Shown here piece after piece: positions 18,036 through 26,767 of a stretch of DNA of 64,000 nt (the stretch's first letter is position 1; every line of letters begins with the position of its first letter). The notes under the pieces were generated by a model, which did not search any database, was not told the origin of the DNA, and worked only from the letters and a program-made list of their open reading frames with translations. A program made the position numbers and the translations under genes. Origin of the DNA: Treponema sp. UBA792 (GTDB taxonomy: Bacteria; Spirochaetota; Spirochaetia; Treponematales; Treponemataceae); NCBI GenBank assembly GCA_002296965.1, contig DBIW01000005.1, positions 1 to 64,000 of the forward strand, written 5' to 3'.

Positions 18036-18572
18036 CTATTCTCCTATAAATATTTTCACCGAGACGTAAATTTCATCTCCGTCATAAATTTCGCGGTTGC
18101 GCCTGACCCAGAAATTCTCAATCTCCGTGAATTTATCATGTCCAGCCCTGAATTCCGCATCCGGGCAGTCGGAAAAAACCTCAGCCCCGGAAAAATCACC
18201 GCCGCTCATCCTGTGTCCCGCCTGATCAGGATTGACTCCGGCTGCGGTCACGATGGCCAGATGTTTTCCCTCTGATTCTGGAAAGAATTTCCGCACGGAC
18301 GCGACGTCACCAGAAACCGCAGGCTCTATCCAGCCGGGCAGTTCCGCACCGAAGCCCCGGTGTTTCCAGTCGTCAAAAGGCTCAGGCTCGGCCGCCTCAA
18401 CCTGAACGGACAAAGCGGAATTCTGTTCCAGAGCGGCGGAAGAAACATCATCGGCGGCGGCAGGAGCTGAAACACATCCCATAAAAACCGAGATTCCGGC
18501 CGCCAAAGCAGAAGAAAAAACAATTTTATTTCTCACGTCCGCACCATCCTTATTCCGGCAAATTTTTATCAT
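18036..18572 (-). CDS. Small hypothetical lipoprotein
   Basis: 178 aa from the ATG at 18572; an in-frame ATG 24 codons upstream (18644) would put a non-signal hydrophobic stretch first. The N-terminus has basic residues, then IVFSSALAAGISVFMGC, a plausible lipobox ending in Cys. A short Ala/Glu-rich linker follows, then a conserved-looking domain with WKHRGFG, HLAIVTAAGVNPDQAGHRM and EIYVSVKIFIGE. I do not recognise a family; treponemes carry many such lipoproteins. It leads the galE run and diverges from the TPR lipoprotein gene. Confidence 0.65.
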   Translation of the reverse strand: MIKICRNKDGADVRNKIVFSSALAAGISVFMGCVSAPAAADDVSSAALEQNSALSVQVEAAEPEPFDDWKHRGFGAELPGWIEPAVSGDVASVRKFFPESEGKHLAIVTAAGVNPDQAGHRMSGGDFSGAEVFSDCPDAEFRAGHDKFTEIENFWVRRNREIYDGDEIYVSVKIFIGE

Positions 18573-18667
18573 GCCCCATAATAATAACGGAAAAATAATA
18601 TGTAAATAGGCAAGCCAAAAATTATCAGACTTGTTTTTTTTCATCCATATCTATAAACTTCCGGAAT

Positions 18668-19129
18668 ATGAGAAGACTTAAATCCATGATTATTTCCGCC
18701 GTTTCTGTCGCGGTTCCGCTGCTCGCAATCTCCTGCGCAAGCGTAAAGGAGATTCCGGCGGATCTTACATCAGCCCAGCTGATTCAGCAGGGACAGAACG
18801 CTTACAGCAGCTCAAATTATTCTCTCGCCGAAAAATATTATGAGACGGTGATTCAGCGCTACGGAAACAACACCGCCACGTATATAGAAGCAAAATACGA
18901 ACTTGGCCATCTTTACATCAAGACAAAAAACTATCAGAAGGCGTATCAGGCATTCGACGAGATTCTTGAGATTTACAGCTACGCCGCAATCGGCGACCTT
19001 CCTCCAGCCTACAGAAAACTTGCGCAGATTGGAATGGATAAGATTCCCGAAAAAAAACTTGAGGAATTCAGAGGCGGACAGGAAAACGTGCAGTCAGACG
19101 TAAACACCGCTGACGCGCAGAGCGAATAA
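18668..19129 (+). CDS. TPR-containing outer-membrane-type lipoprotein
   Basis: 153 aa. The signal peptide ends in LLAISC (Cys near residue 23). Two to three tetratricopeptide-like helices follow (AYSSSNYSLAEKYYETVIQRYG; LGHLYIKTKNYQKAYQAFDEIL), recalling the N-terminal part of BamD-type scaffolds but much shorter. No Shine-Dalgarno sequence is seen; a TATAAA box at 18652-18657 ends 10 nt before the ATG, so the leader would be only a few bases. It converges on the VWA gene with 17 bp between stops. Confidence 0.8.
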   Translation: MRRLKSMIISAVSVAVPLLAISCASVKEIPADLTSAQLIQQGQNAYSSSNYSLAEKYYETVIQRYGNNTATYIEAKYELGHLYIKTKNYQKAYQAFDEILEIYSYAAIGDLPPAYRKLAQIGMDKIPEKKLEEFRGGQENVQSDVNTADAQSE

Positions 19130-19146
19130 ATTCCGCGGCCGGAAAA

Positions 19147-20550
19147 TCATCTGTCGTCAGGCAGGATAATCGGCGTGATTTTCACATTTTTTTCTGCGGC
19201 GGCGGAAAGCACGAATTCCTTGGAATACTTTCCGCTGCCCCGCGGCTTGGGATGAGGCTCCGCATCGCCGATCAGAATTATCCGGCGTTCCGTCCTGTCG
19301 GAGGAGTCCCAGCTGTAATACCGGATGGATGCATAAAGCGCCTCGTATACAGCCTCCGGAATATCTCCGCCCTCGCTTCCATAAATTCGTATTGAATTCA
19401 GATTTTTGGAGAATGAATCCGTGTTCTCCGTAAAACCGAAAACCCTGACGGGAAGTCCGTAATAATTGAACGAATCTCCATAATCGCGGTAGAACAGCAG
19501 TCCGACCCTGACGCGTTTAAGACCGCGGAAACTTTCGGTCAGCGCGGGAATCAGGCTTTTTTTCAGTGTCTCTATGTCATTTTTCATGCTGCCCGTGGCA
19601 TCAACCGCAAAGACAACATCAAGATTCTTTCCGCGCTCAACTCTGGAGGTTATTCCGGCTATGTCGGCAACAATCGTTTCCGGTCCCTTTGAATATACAA
19701 TCGAACCGCCCGAAATCTCGCCGAATTTCTCGGCGGCGGCGGAATTGTAGCGGTCTGTAAGAACGGCGGTCTCCTTAGGAGCGGAAACCGGATTTTCCGG
19801 AGATTTCTCCGGAACCGGCGCAATCTCTACCTTAGAGACATCAGGCTCCTCAAGAGCGGGAAGCGGCTTATGTTTCTGCGGAACGGCGGCGGAACTTTCC
19901 GGAACGGACGAAGCCGCAGTTGGTTCGGGCGGAGTCTTAGAAGGATTTTTTCTGCGCGGCCGGATTTTTCTCGGCTCAAGATCGAACATGAACGGATTGT
20001 CCATAAATTCGCCGCCGTAATCGGCATAAGGCTCTGAAAAAGCTCTTATATTTATAAAAGTTCCTTTTCCTATTTCGACAGCTCCGTTTCTTGTCCAGCT
20101 GTAGCCGTAAACAATTCTGTGCGGAATGTAAATATGAAAAGCCTGTCCGAATTCCGGATCCGGTTCGGGCGTAGAATCAATAAGGCTGAATTTTGCCCCG
20201 TCGGAGACAAGCTGCTTTCCGTCAAGATAGCGGATCTCGTCACCGTTCACAGGATTATACTCCTCCGCGCGGTAAGCGTAATTGTCCGCAAGTCCTTCCG
20301 GATCCTTTGTCGTCTCGGTAAGCAGAACGGAATTCACTCCTGGAATCTTTTTTATGTAAAGGTGATAGCCCTTTCCGGCCGTAAAACCGCCTTCTCCCTC
20401 CGGAACAAGCCTTATCATCTGCGCCGTAATACGCAGCTTTTCCTGCGCCGGCGTATAAACCCTTCTCTGCTGCCCTTCCTGACAGAAAACATCGCCACAA
20501 GCCAGAACCAGCAGAACGCCAATAAATCCAAATCTTCCGCGAAAACCCAT
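19147..20550 (-). CDS. Secreted von Willebrand factor A domain protein
   Basis: 467 aa from the ATG at 20550. A signal peptide (FGFIGVLLVLACGDVFC) opens the protein; a Cys at its end could be lipidated. Residues ~30-190 form an unidentified beta-rich domain, followed by a Pro/Glu-rich linker (PPEPTAAS, PEKSPENPVSAPKE). The C-terminal VWA domain begins VVFAVDATGSMKNDIE, a MIDAS DxTxS-like metal site. VWA domains bind partner proteins or surfaces; proteins of this layout are common in treponemal envelopes. The start codon lacks a ribosome-binding site and is 6 nt after GATAAT, another possible leaderless start. Confidence 0.8.
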   Translation of the reverse strand: MGFRGRFGFIGVLLVLACGDVFCQEGQQRRVYTPAQEKLRITAQMIRLVPEGEGGFTAGKGYHLYIKKIPGVNSVLLTETTKDPEGLADNYAYRAEEYNPVNGDEIRYLDGKQLVSDGAKFSLIDSTPEPDPEFGQAFHIYIPHRIVYGYSWTRNGAVEIGKGTFINIRAFSEPYADYGGEFMDNPFMFDLEPRKIRPRRKNPSKTPPEPTAASSVPESSAAVPQKHKPLPALEEPDVSKVEIAPVPEKSPENPVSAPKETAVLTDRYNSAAAEKFGEISGGSIVYSKGPETIVADIAGITSRVERGKNLDVVFAVDATGSMKNDIETLKKSLIPALTESFRGLKRVRVGLLFYRDYGDSFNYYGLPVRVFGFTENTDSFSKNLNSIRIYGSEGGDIPEAVYEALYASIRYYSWDSSDRTERRIILIGDAEPHPKPRGSGKYSKEFVLSAAAEKNVKITPIILPDDR

Positions 20551-20724
20551 GCATTTATTATCGGAAAAAAACGGCGGAATATTGCCTGTCCGGACAAGAA
20601 AATTCAAAGCAGCGAACCGGTTTTTGAGCCGGGGAAAGTTTATGTATCTGACGGAAAAAAATCATTTACTTTCCGATAATTCAAATGTACAATTTTGACG
20701 AGAACTTCAGCATCGGAGGCAGGA

Positions 20725-20802
20725 ATGGTCGGAATCAGCGAGCAAGAAGAGCTGTTTTCTGATATGTTTGAATTCAATATCCCTGACGTACATGAAAAAT
20801 GA
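20725..20802 (+). CDS. Possible 25-aa acidic peptide before the broken ABC exporter
   Basis: An ATG with a good GGAGG (20716-20720) opens a 25-codon frame rich in Glu and Asp, ending in TGA at 20800-20802. It overlaps the first codons of the exporter remnant in another frame. It may be a peptide leader (the exporter family often ships small peptides), or simply the 5' end of a gene truncated by the same deletion that removed the exporter's first helices. I recognise no family. Confidence 0.25.
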   Translation: MVGISEQEELFSDMFEFNIPDVHEK

Positions 20803-22163
20803 AATATATCCTGTACCTGTCATCGGTCTGTATTTATATGAACGGACGGAACTGAACATCTCTATTGTCTACAGGGTAAGTCTGTTTGATTCTTTTATGA
20901 AACTGCCCCAATCAGAAATAAAAAGGAAGAGCGATGTATATTATGCCCGCATCATAAATGAAGATGTCGCGGCTATGATGAATATGTTCCGGCCGGACTT
21001 ATACGTTGCCGTTTTCCAGATAATCCGCAGTCTGGTTATTTTTGTCATTGTCGCCCGGATATCCGTTTTTCTGCTTGTTCCATTCGTCATCCTTTTTGTG
21101 TTTTCATTTATTCTGTCTTACAAAGCTCAGAACGAAACTTACGACGACAACAAGGAAATCGACAACAAGCTGGGAGAAATTCTAAGCTTTATCAGTGAAA
21201 GCCTTTCGAACAACACAATCATCCGTCTCTTTTGTCCTGCATATAGTTATTTATTTAATGTCAATCTATCTTGTTGTTTATGATAAAATCACCATAGGAC
21301 TTTTTTCTGTAATTACGAGCTATTATGCGTCGGTGACAATGCAGTACGGAACCCTCAGCTCCTTTTCAAACACATTTTCAATGGTAAAGGCAAATGTAAT
21401 AAGAATTACAGAAATGTTCTCCAAAATTAAAAGCAGAAAATCCATGACAATAAAAGAAAATTCTCCTGTCTCGCTGGAAATTTCAGACTGCCGGCTGGAA
21501 TATTCGTCAAAGGTCATAGAAAATTTGAAGCTGACAGACGGCAAAGTCTACGGAATAATCGGTCTGTCGGGAACAGGAAAAACTTCCCTGCTGAATGCGA
21601 TTTTAGGCGACAAATCAGGCATCTCCGGCACAATAACGGTGAACAGCCATGACTCCGACGCTTATGACTTCAATCAGATTATAAGCATACAGAATCAGGA
21701 AAGCTCCGTATTAAATGACACCGTCAGAATGAACATAATCATGGGCTATAAATTCGATGAGACTTTATACAACAGAATTGTGAATGATCTGGACATAAAT
21801 ACTCTTGCGCAGCGAGAAGAAAATGTGGGAATCAACGGCGGCAGTCTTTCAGGCGGAGAAAAACAGAAAGTCGCCTTTGCAAGGTTCCTATACTCACTGA
21901 ACTACAACAGAATAGCCATACTTGACGAGCCTTTTGCCAATATGGATTTAATATCAAAAAAGAAATGTCTGCAGATTTTGGGTGAATATGTAAGGCCAGA
22001 ACATCTTGTCCTGTTCATCTCCCACAACATATCTGATTTACTGAAAATTTCAAGTGAATATCTGGTGTTTGAAGAGGACGGCAGAGTCATAAAATACACA
22101 AAGGAAAACATCAGCGAATCGGCGGTAGCAGAAAAACTGCTGGAAATAAGCAATGAAGAATAA
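20768..22163 (+). pseudogene. Decayed ABC exporter (membrane + ATPase domains)
   Basis: Two frames carry one broken gene. 20768-21283 encodes the middle of an exporter membrane domain; it starts inside what should be the second helix, so the first ~80-100 residues are gone. Near 21225-21235 the homology jumps by +1 frame, apparently with ~60-70 codons lost, into 21195-22163. That second frame carries the last helices and a complete nucleotide-binding domain: Walker A GLSGTGKTS, Q-loop IQNQE, signature LSGGEKQK, Walker B IAILDEPFA and switch His in ISHN. The stretch is AT-richer than its neighbours, suggesting acquisition. A truncated half-transporter could still be made from the second frame, but a working exporter is unlikely. 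Confidence 0.75.
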
Positions 22164-22254
22164 AACAGAACTGCCGGTATGCGACACCCCGATATTCACC
22201 GCATTTTTGAATTAGCCTTACATATTATTTTCTTTAAAAATACTGAAGTTTTTC

Positions 22255-22283
22255 TTGGAGAAAGCGGTATTTTGATTTATAAT
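22255..22283 (+). promoter_or_regulatory. Predicted promoter for the 22326 gene
   Basis: TTGGAG (22255-22260), a 17-nt spacer and a perfect TATAAT (22278-22283). The expected start at about 22290 gives a ~36-nt leader to the ATG at 22326. It isolates this gene and the XRE regulator from the upstream exporter remnant. Confidence 0.55.
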
Positions 22284-22325
22284 ATGTACTCAATTTTAAG
22301 ACAAAATGGGCAGAACGCAGATATT

Positions 22326-23402
22326 ATGCAGGACAGCACAGAATTCGAGCAGGTTGACATAAATTCATTTTTCGACAACGGTGCAATCACCACCGCAAAC
22401 GACGAGAAGGTGGAGCTGCTCACGGAAAAACAGAAACAGCTTATTGATCAGATAATGCCTGTCATAAAAGCATCCGACAAGGAACGCGCCGAAATTTTCC
22501 AGAACAGGCTGAAGGATCTTGAGATTCTTGCAAAGGCGATGGCGCGGTTTCCGTCTCTTCTTGAACGGCACGAGCTTACCGGCGGAACGCGCACTCCGAC
22601 CTCGCTGATAGATTCGCTGATAAAACATCAGGACGAAGGAGACTCGACGCTTCAGCTGCCGTCCAAGGCGATTCTCGGCAAGGGGCTTCTGGTCGCAAAA
22701 ATGCACACGCTTTCGAGCCTCTCAAAATATGCGAAACATCTTGAGAATCAGGACAAGACTGCGCGCCAGCTTGAATCAGAGACAGTCTCATCCATGTTCT
22801 CGCTGCTTGCGGAGGATGTCTACCTGAACCTGATACGCGATGCGAACCAGCCGCTTGAATTCAGGCGGGAATGGGCGCTGTCTCTTCTTCTTCTGTGGGA
22901 ACATTGGAACGACCAGACGATAGAAAACGTGGCGCCGGTTCTCCAGTCCGTGTGGACGGCCAGAAGAAAGCTTGCGCCGGCATTCGGAACGATGATGGGA
23001 ACAAGCGAGCTGCTTCTGATTTCGATGCAGATGGACGACCAGTGGATCAGCTTTATAAAGACGGAACTCGGTGACAACGGCGTTTCACAGGCGATGGAGG
23101 AATTCCTGTTCGGAATATCATTTGAGCAGATCCAGTCGCTCAGAACTATATTGAAGACAAAGGGAATTCCCGCAATCGGCCGCGACGAGGTGTCGAAATT
23201 CCTCGGCGAGCATGTGAAATCAGACGCAGGTCTCGATTACCGCGATTTCTATTCAATGTACACGGTACGCCGCGACAACGCGCGCTCAAGGCTCAGGCTG
23301 AAACTGAACGGTCCACACAAAACGCTGGAAGACTACTTTATCCAGTTTGTCACCAAGAAGAACAAGGAAAAGCAGAACAATGACACATTCGCAAGGAGCT
23401 GA
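22326..23402 (+). CDS. Conserved treponemal hypothetical protein
   Basis: 358 aa using the ATG at 22326 (start of an acidic, soluble N-terminus); a longer frame to 22179 contains the promoter and a hydrophobic stretch unlike the rest. The protein is helical throughout, with no signal peptide, membrane segment or recognisable catalytic motif. A low-complexity acidic N-terminus is followed by charged helices (LLTEKQKQLIDQIMPVIKAS, then EVSKFLGEHVKSDAGLDYRDFY). The gene ends one base before the spacer leading to the XRE-cupin regulator ATG, so the two are almost certainly co-translated. Function unknown; coupling hints it may work with the regulator. Confidence 0.75.
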   Translation: MQDSTEFEQVDINSFFDNGAITTANDEKVELLTEKQKQLIDQIMPVIKASDKERAEIFQNRLKDLEILAKAMARFPSLLERHELTGGTRTPTSLIDSLIKHQDEGDSTLQLPSKAILGKGLLVAKMHTLSSLSKYAKHLENQDKTARQLESETVSSMFSLLAEDVYLNLIRDANQPLEFRREWALSLLLLWEHWNDQTIENVAPVLQSVWTARRKLAPAFGTMMGTSELLLISMQMDDQWISFIKTELGDNGVSQAMEEFLFGISFEQIQSLRTILKTKGIPAIGRDEVSKFLGEHVKSDAGLDYRDFYSMYTVRRDNARSRLRLKLNGPHKTLEDYFIQFVTKKNKEKQNNDTFARS

Positions 23403-23403
23403 C

Positions 23404-24021
23404 ATGAACGCAACGGACGATGAATCATCAAAGGGACAGAAGACGAAACGCATTCCGTATCATTTCGGCGAGAAGCTCAGGAAAGTCCGCGAGCACAAGG
23501 GATATACGCTGAAAGTTGTGGCCCAGCGCGCAGGCGTAAGCGAAAGCCTTGTATCTCAGATAGAAAGAAACCATGTCTCGCCGGCAATCGATACGCTCCT
23601 TTCTCTTGCTGATGTTCTTGACATAAACCTGGAATTCCTTTTCGAGGAATACAGAAAGGACAGGCCGGTTCAGATTATACGCTCATACGAACGCGCGACT
23701 CTTGAGGAGGACGACATAAAATACGAGGAGCTTGCAAAGCCCGACGAGTCCGACAAGCCGAATTCATTTGAGTCCTATGTGATAAAAATTCCCGCCGGAT
23801 CGCACACTCACCGCGGCTCCTACGGACACATGGGCCGTGAACTCGGAATTGTAATCCACGGAAAAGCCACGCTAAAATACGAGAACCGGGAATACGAGCT
23901 CGAAGAAGGAGACAGCGTGTCTTTTTCGGCGGAAGTTCCGCATCTGCTTGAAAATTCCGGGACTGAACCGCTTGAAGTCATCTGGATTGTGACACCGGCC
24001 CAGCGTTTTCTACGCCGCTGA
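23404..24021 (+). CDS. XRE-family transcriptional regulator with cupin domain
   Basis: 205 aa. I use the ATG at 23404 behind AAGGAG, just after the upstream TGA. The N-terminal helix-turn-helix is clear (GYTLKVVAQRAGVSESLVSQIERNHVSPAIDTL, residues ~30-62). The C-terminal cupin_2 beta-barrel contains HTHRGSYGHMGRELGIVIHGKATL and VSFSAEVPHLLEN, with His residues that can bind metal or ligand. This HTH-cupin layout (PuuR/MppR type) usually represses amine, amino-acid or envelope-related genes on binding a small ligand. The regulated genes are unknown; GGTATT-type repeats just downstream at 24021-24068 are a candidate site. Confidence 0.88.
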   Translation: MNATDDESSKGQKTKRIPYHFGEKLRKVREHKGYTLKVVAQRAGVSESLVSQIERNHVSPAIDTLLSLADVLDINLEFLFEEYRKDRPVQIIRSYERATLEEDDIKYEELAKPDESDKPNSFESYVIKIPAGSHTHRGSYGHMGRELGIVIHGKATLKYENREYELEEGDSVSFSAEVPHLLENSGTEPLEVIWIVTPAQRFLRR

Positions 24022-24041
24022 ATACCATTCTTACTGAGGTA

Positions 24042-24070
24042 TTGAATTTTTTGGCGGGTAATGGTATATT
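24042..24070 (+). promoter_or_regulatory. Predicted rpsU promoter with flanking inverted repeats
   Basis: TTGAAT (24042-24047), 17-nt spacer, TATATT (24065-24070). ATACCATT at 24022-24029 is repeated inverted as AATGGTAT at 24060-24067 (overlapping the -10), and AATACC/GGTATT pair at 24021-24026 and 24038-24043. These could be operator half-sites; the promoter call is the firmer part. Confidence 0.6.
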
Positions 24071-24112
24071 CCTTGAACTTACACGGAACTCCGAAAGAAG
24101 GAGGTGAAAATT

Positions 24113-24325
24113 ATGGCAAGTATTTATGTAGATGACAACGAGAATCTTGAGAAGGCGATCAAAAGATTCAAGAGAATGGTCGAGAAGGAAGGCATTATCC
24201 GCGAATACAAGAAGCGCGAGTATTATGAGAAACCGTCCACAATCCTCAACCGCAAGAACAAAACCCTTCAGCGCAAGCTGATGAAAAAAACACGCAAATC
24301 ACATGATTCCAAATCAGCATACTGA
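24113..24325 (+). CDS. rpsU: 30S ribosomal protein bS21
   Basis: 70 aa from the ATG at 24113, with an excellent AAGGAGGTG ahead of it; an in-frame ATG three codons earlier overlaps that site and is rejected. The protein opens [20 protein letters not shown] and has the basic C-terminus ([13 protein letters not shown]) typical of bS21, which sits near the 16S rRNA 3' end and aids mRNA selection. It has its own predicted promoter and an intrinsic terminator that lies inside the next gene's coding sequence. Confidence 0.96.
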   Translation: MASIYVDDNENLEKAIKRFKRMVEKEGIIREYKKREYYEKPSTILNRKNKTLQRKLMKKTRKSHDSKSAY

Positions 24326-25214
24326 TAAATGCTGCGGAAGAATTCCCCCGGTAGCTTTTCCGGGGGTTATTTTTTTTGCGGCGGCAGTCTTTATTTTTCT
24401 CTCCTCCTGCGCGTCATCACCGGACGCACGGCGCACATTCTCCTGTTTCAGCGGAGATTCCATCGCGGCGGACATAGCATGGGAAGAGCTTGGGCAGGGA
24501 TTCAGCTACACGGAATTCACGGTAGCAGGACGTGGCGCTGTATGCAGATGCGTAAGGCTCGATCTTGACACGCCCGGAACACAAGCCGGCTGCATTCCTG
24601 ACATAAAAGAACCGGCTTTCAGGACGTTCTCTCCGCGGCAGCTTGAGGCGGAAGCCCGCAGGAGGAATTTTTCCGTGGCGCTGAATACGAATCCTTTTGA
24701 AATCAGAAAAACCGGCGGAAAAAAGCTGCCCATTCCGGTCGGAATCATACGCTCAGATGGAAATGAAATTTCAGCGGCGGCGGACAGATACGCCTCCCTC
24801 GGATTCAGGCGGAATCAGGACGGAAAACTCAGGGCGGAAATATACAGAAGCCAGCATGGAAACACAGCCCCGACGGAATGCGGAGGATTTTTCGTGATAC
24901 TGAAGGACGGAATTCCTGAAAAATTCGCCGAATCCAGGCGCTCGCGCTCGGCGGCAGGACTTTCAGACGGAGGAAGAATTCTGTTCATTTTTTCGGCGGT
25001 TTCAGGCGGAATTCTCGACAGAAAAGGCCTTACATATATGGAATGTGCACAGATAATGCGTTCTCTCGGAGCGGAAGATGCGATTCAGTTTGACGGCGGA
25101 CGTTCTTCCGTCATCTGCATAAAGGGAAAGGGGACATTCAGCGCGCCGGCGGCAAGAAAAATTCCGGCTTTTCTGTGGCTCAGAACAGGAGAAGCGGCAG
25201 AATCCTCAGAATGA
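24303..25214 (+). CDS. Phosphodiester glycosidase (NAGPA-domain) lipoprotein
   Basis: 303 aa. The N-terminus contains a hydrophobic [13 protein letters not shown] lipobox (Cys near residue 36). The body matches the NAGPA/phosphodiester glycosidase family: [57 protein letters not shown]. Family members uncover mannose-6-phosphate in animals; bacterial ones are linked to exopolysaccharide or wall glycan turnover. The only usable ATG (24303) lies within rpsU, 23 bp before its stop, with weak ribosome binding. The signal-peptide codons coincide with the rpsU terminator, an unusual overlap. Domain call is firm; the exact start is less so. Confidence 0.82.
   Translation: MIPNQHTDKCCGRIPPVAFPGVIFFAAAVFIFLSSCASSPDARRTFSCFSGDSIAADIAWEELGQGFSYTEFTVAGRGAVCRCVRLDLDTPGTQAGCIPDIKEPAFRTFSPRQLEAEARRRNFSVALNTNPFEIRKTGGKKLPIPVGIIRSDGNEISAAADRYASLGFRRNQDGKLRAEIYRSQHGNTAPTECGGFFVILKDGIPEKFAESRRSRSAAGLSDGGRILFIFSAVSGGILDRKGLTYMECAQIMRSLGAEDAIQFDGGRSSVICIKGKGTFSAPAARKIPAFLWLRTGEAAESSE
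24345..24377 (+). terminator. Intrinsic terminator of rpsU
   Basis: CCCCCGG (24345-24351) pairs with CCGGGGG (24360-24366) around an 8-nt loop, followed by TTATTTTTTTT. It lies wholly inside the reading frame of the downstream lipoprotein gene. Confidence 0.88.
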
Positions 25215-25287
25215 ACGTGAGCCCCTTCCGTTCATATAACTTTTTAAATATACAACTTGCTCCGGATTACACGCTGAGTTATAACGC

Positions 25288-25315
25288 TTGAATCAAACCT
25301 GAAAATCCGTATAAT
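25288..25315 (+). promoter_or_regulatory. Predicted citrate synthase promoter
   Basis: TTGAAT (25288-25293), 16-nt spacer, perfect TATAAT (25310-25315). The predicted leader of about 75 nt ends in AAGGGGG before the ATG at 25397. Confidence 0.65.
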
Positions 25316-25396
25316 TATAATCTATACTATTCGTTGTCTGTATAAATATGCAGAGCATATACATTTTAAATCCAAACAGATAATCAAGGGGGCAAA

Positions 25397-26758
25397 ATGA
25401 AAGAGAAATCATCCGCTGACGCTATTTTAAAAAAACTTGCAGTACTTGCGAACCACAACGACCCCATAAATCCTGATCTTTATACAAAATATGACGTGAA
25501 ACGCGGACTGCGCAACGCGAACGGAACCGGCGTTCTTGTAGGACTTACCCGAATCGGTGATGTCGTGGGATACAAGATTGAGGACGGACAGAAAATTCCC
25601 ATTCCGGGAAGACTCATCTACAGGGGCTATGACGTTACGGACCTTATCACGGATGCGGAGAACAACGCCCAGTTCGGCTACGAGCAGTGCGCATATCTTC
25701 TTCTGTTCGGTGAGCTGCCGAACCAGCAGAAACTTGCGGACTTCTCGAAATATCTTGGAGAAAGCCGCATTCTTCCGGCAAATTTCACAGAGGACATGAT
25801 AATGAAGGCTCCGTCCAACGACATCATGAACAAGATTGCCCGCGGTGTCCTTGCCAGCTATTCCTATGACCCGAATCCGGAGGACCGTTCCGTCGCGAAC
25901 ATAGTCCGCCAGTGCATAGAACTGATTGCGAGATTCTCCACGCTTGCCGCATACGGCTATCAGGCCAAGCGCCGTTACTACGACGGAAAAAGCATGTTCA
26001 TTCACAATCCGGTCCCTTCCCTCTCCACAGCCGAAAATTTCCTCAGGCTCATACGCTCCGACACGGAATACACGCGCCTTGAGGCGGAGACCCTTGATCT
26101 TGCGCTGATTCTGCACGCCGAGCACGGAGGCGGAAACAATTCTTCGCTTACCGTCCACGTGGTCTCGTCAGCCGACACGGACACATATTCCGCAATGGCG
26201 GCCGCAGTAGGCTCGCTAAAAGGAAGAAGGCACGGAGGCGCCAATATCCGCGTGGTCGAGATGATGGACGACATCAAGGCGAACATAAAGGACTGGACGG
26301 ACGAGGACGAAATCCGCGCATATCTTACAAAAATCGCGTCAAAACAGGCGTTCGACCACACCGGACTGATTTACGGAATGGGACACGCGGTCTACACGAT
26401 AAGCGATCCGCGCGAGGTTCTTCTCAAGAAAAAGGCGGAGGAACTTGCGAAGGCCAAGGACTGCATGGCCGAATTCAATCTTTACAATATAATAGAAAGA
26501 ATTTCTCCGGAAATAATCGCCGAGGTCCACCACTCCGACAAGAAGGTCTGCGCGAACGTCGATTTCTATTCCGGATTCGTCTATACAATGCTGAATATTC
26601 CGCGCGAGCTTTACACTCCGATTTTCGCAATATCACGTATCGCAGGATGGTCGGCCCACCGCATAGAGGAGCTTGTGTCAGGAGGAAGAATTTACCGCCC
26701 GGCATACAAGAATGTCTCCGAGGAACGGCCGTTCATTCCACTTAAGGACAGGAAATAG
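25397..26758 (+). CDS. gltA: Citrate synthase
   Basis: 453 aa. The family motifs are present: LHAEHGGGNNSS and RRHGGANIRV in the active-site region, YGMGHAVYTISDPR with the second catalytic His, and NVDFYSGFVY with the catalytic Asp. Length of about 450 aa and the N-terminal extension match the type I/anaerobe-type citrate synthase. It condenses oxaloacetate and acetyl-CoA to citrate in the cytoplasm; in a fermenting treponeme this probably feeds 2-oxoglutarate and glutamate synthesis instead of a full cycle, which is inference. AAGGGGG precedes the ATG. No aconitase or isocitrate dehydrogenase gene is in the window. Confidence 0.94.
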   Translation: MKEKSSADAILKKLAVLANHNDPINPDLYTKYDVKRGLRNANGTGVLVGLTRIGDVVGYKIEDGQKIPIPGRLIYRGYDVTDLITDAENNAQFGYEQCAYLLLFGELPNQQKLADFSKYLGESRILPANFTEDMIMKAPSNDIMNKIARGVLASYSYDPNPEDRSVANIVRQCIELIARFSTLAAYGYQAKRRYYDGKSMFIHNPVPSLSTAENFLRLIRSDTEYTRLEAETLDLALILHAEHGGGNNSSLTVHVVSSADTDTYSAMAAAVGSLKGRRHGGANIRVVEMMDDIKANIKDWTDEDEIRAYLTKIASKQAFDHTGLIYGMGHAVYTISDPREVLLKKKAEELAKAKDCMAEFNLYNIIERISPEIIAEVHHSDKKVCANVDFYSGFVYTMLNIPRELYTPIFAISRIAGWSAHRIEELVSGGRIYRPAYKNVSEERPFIPLKDRK

Positions 26759-26767
26759 TCCGGACAG

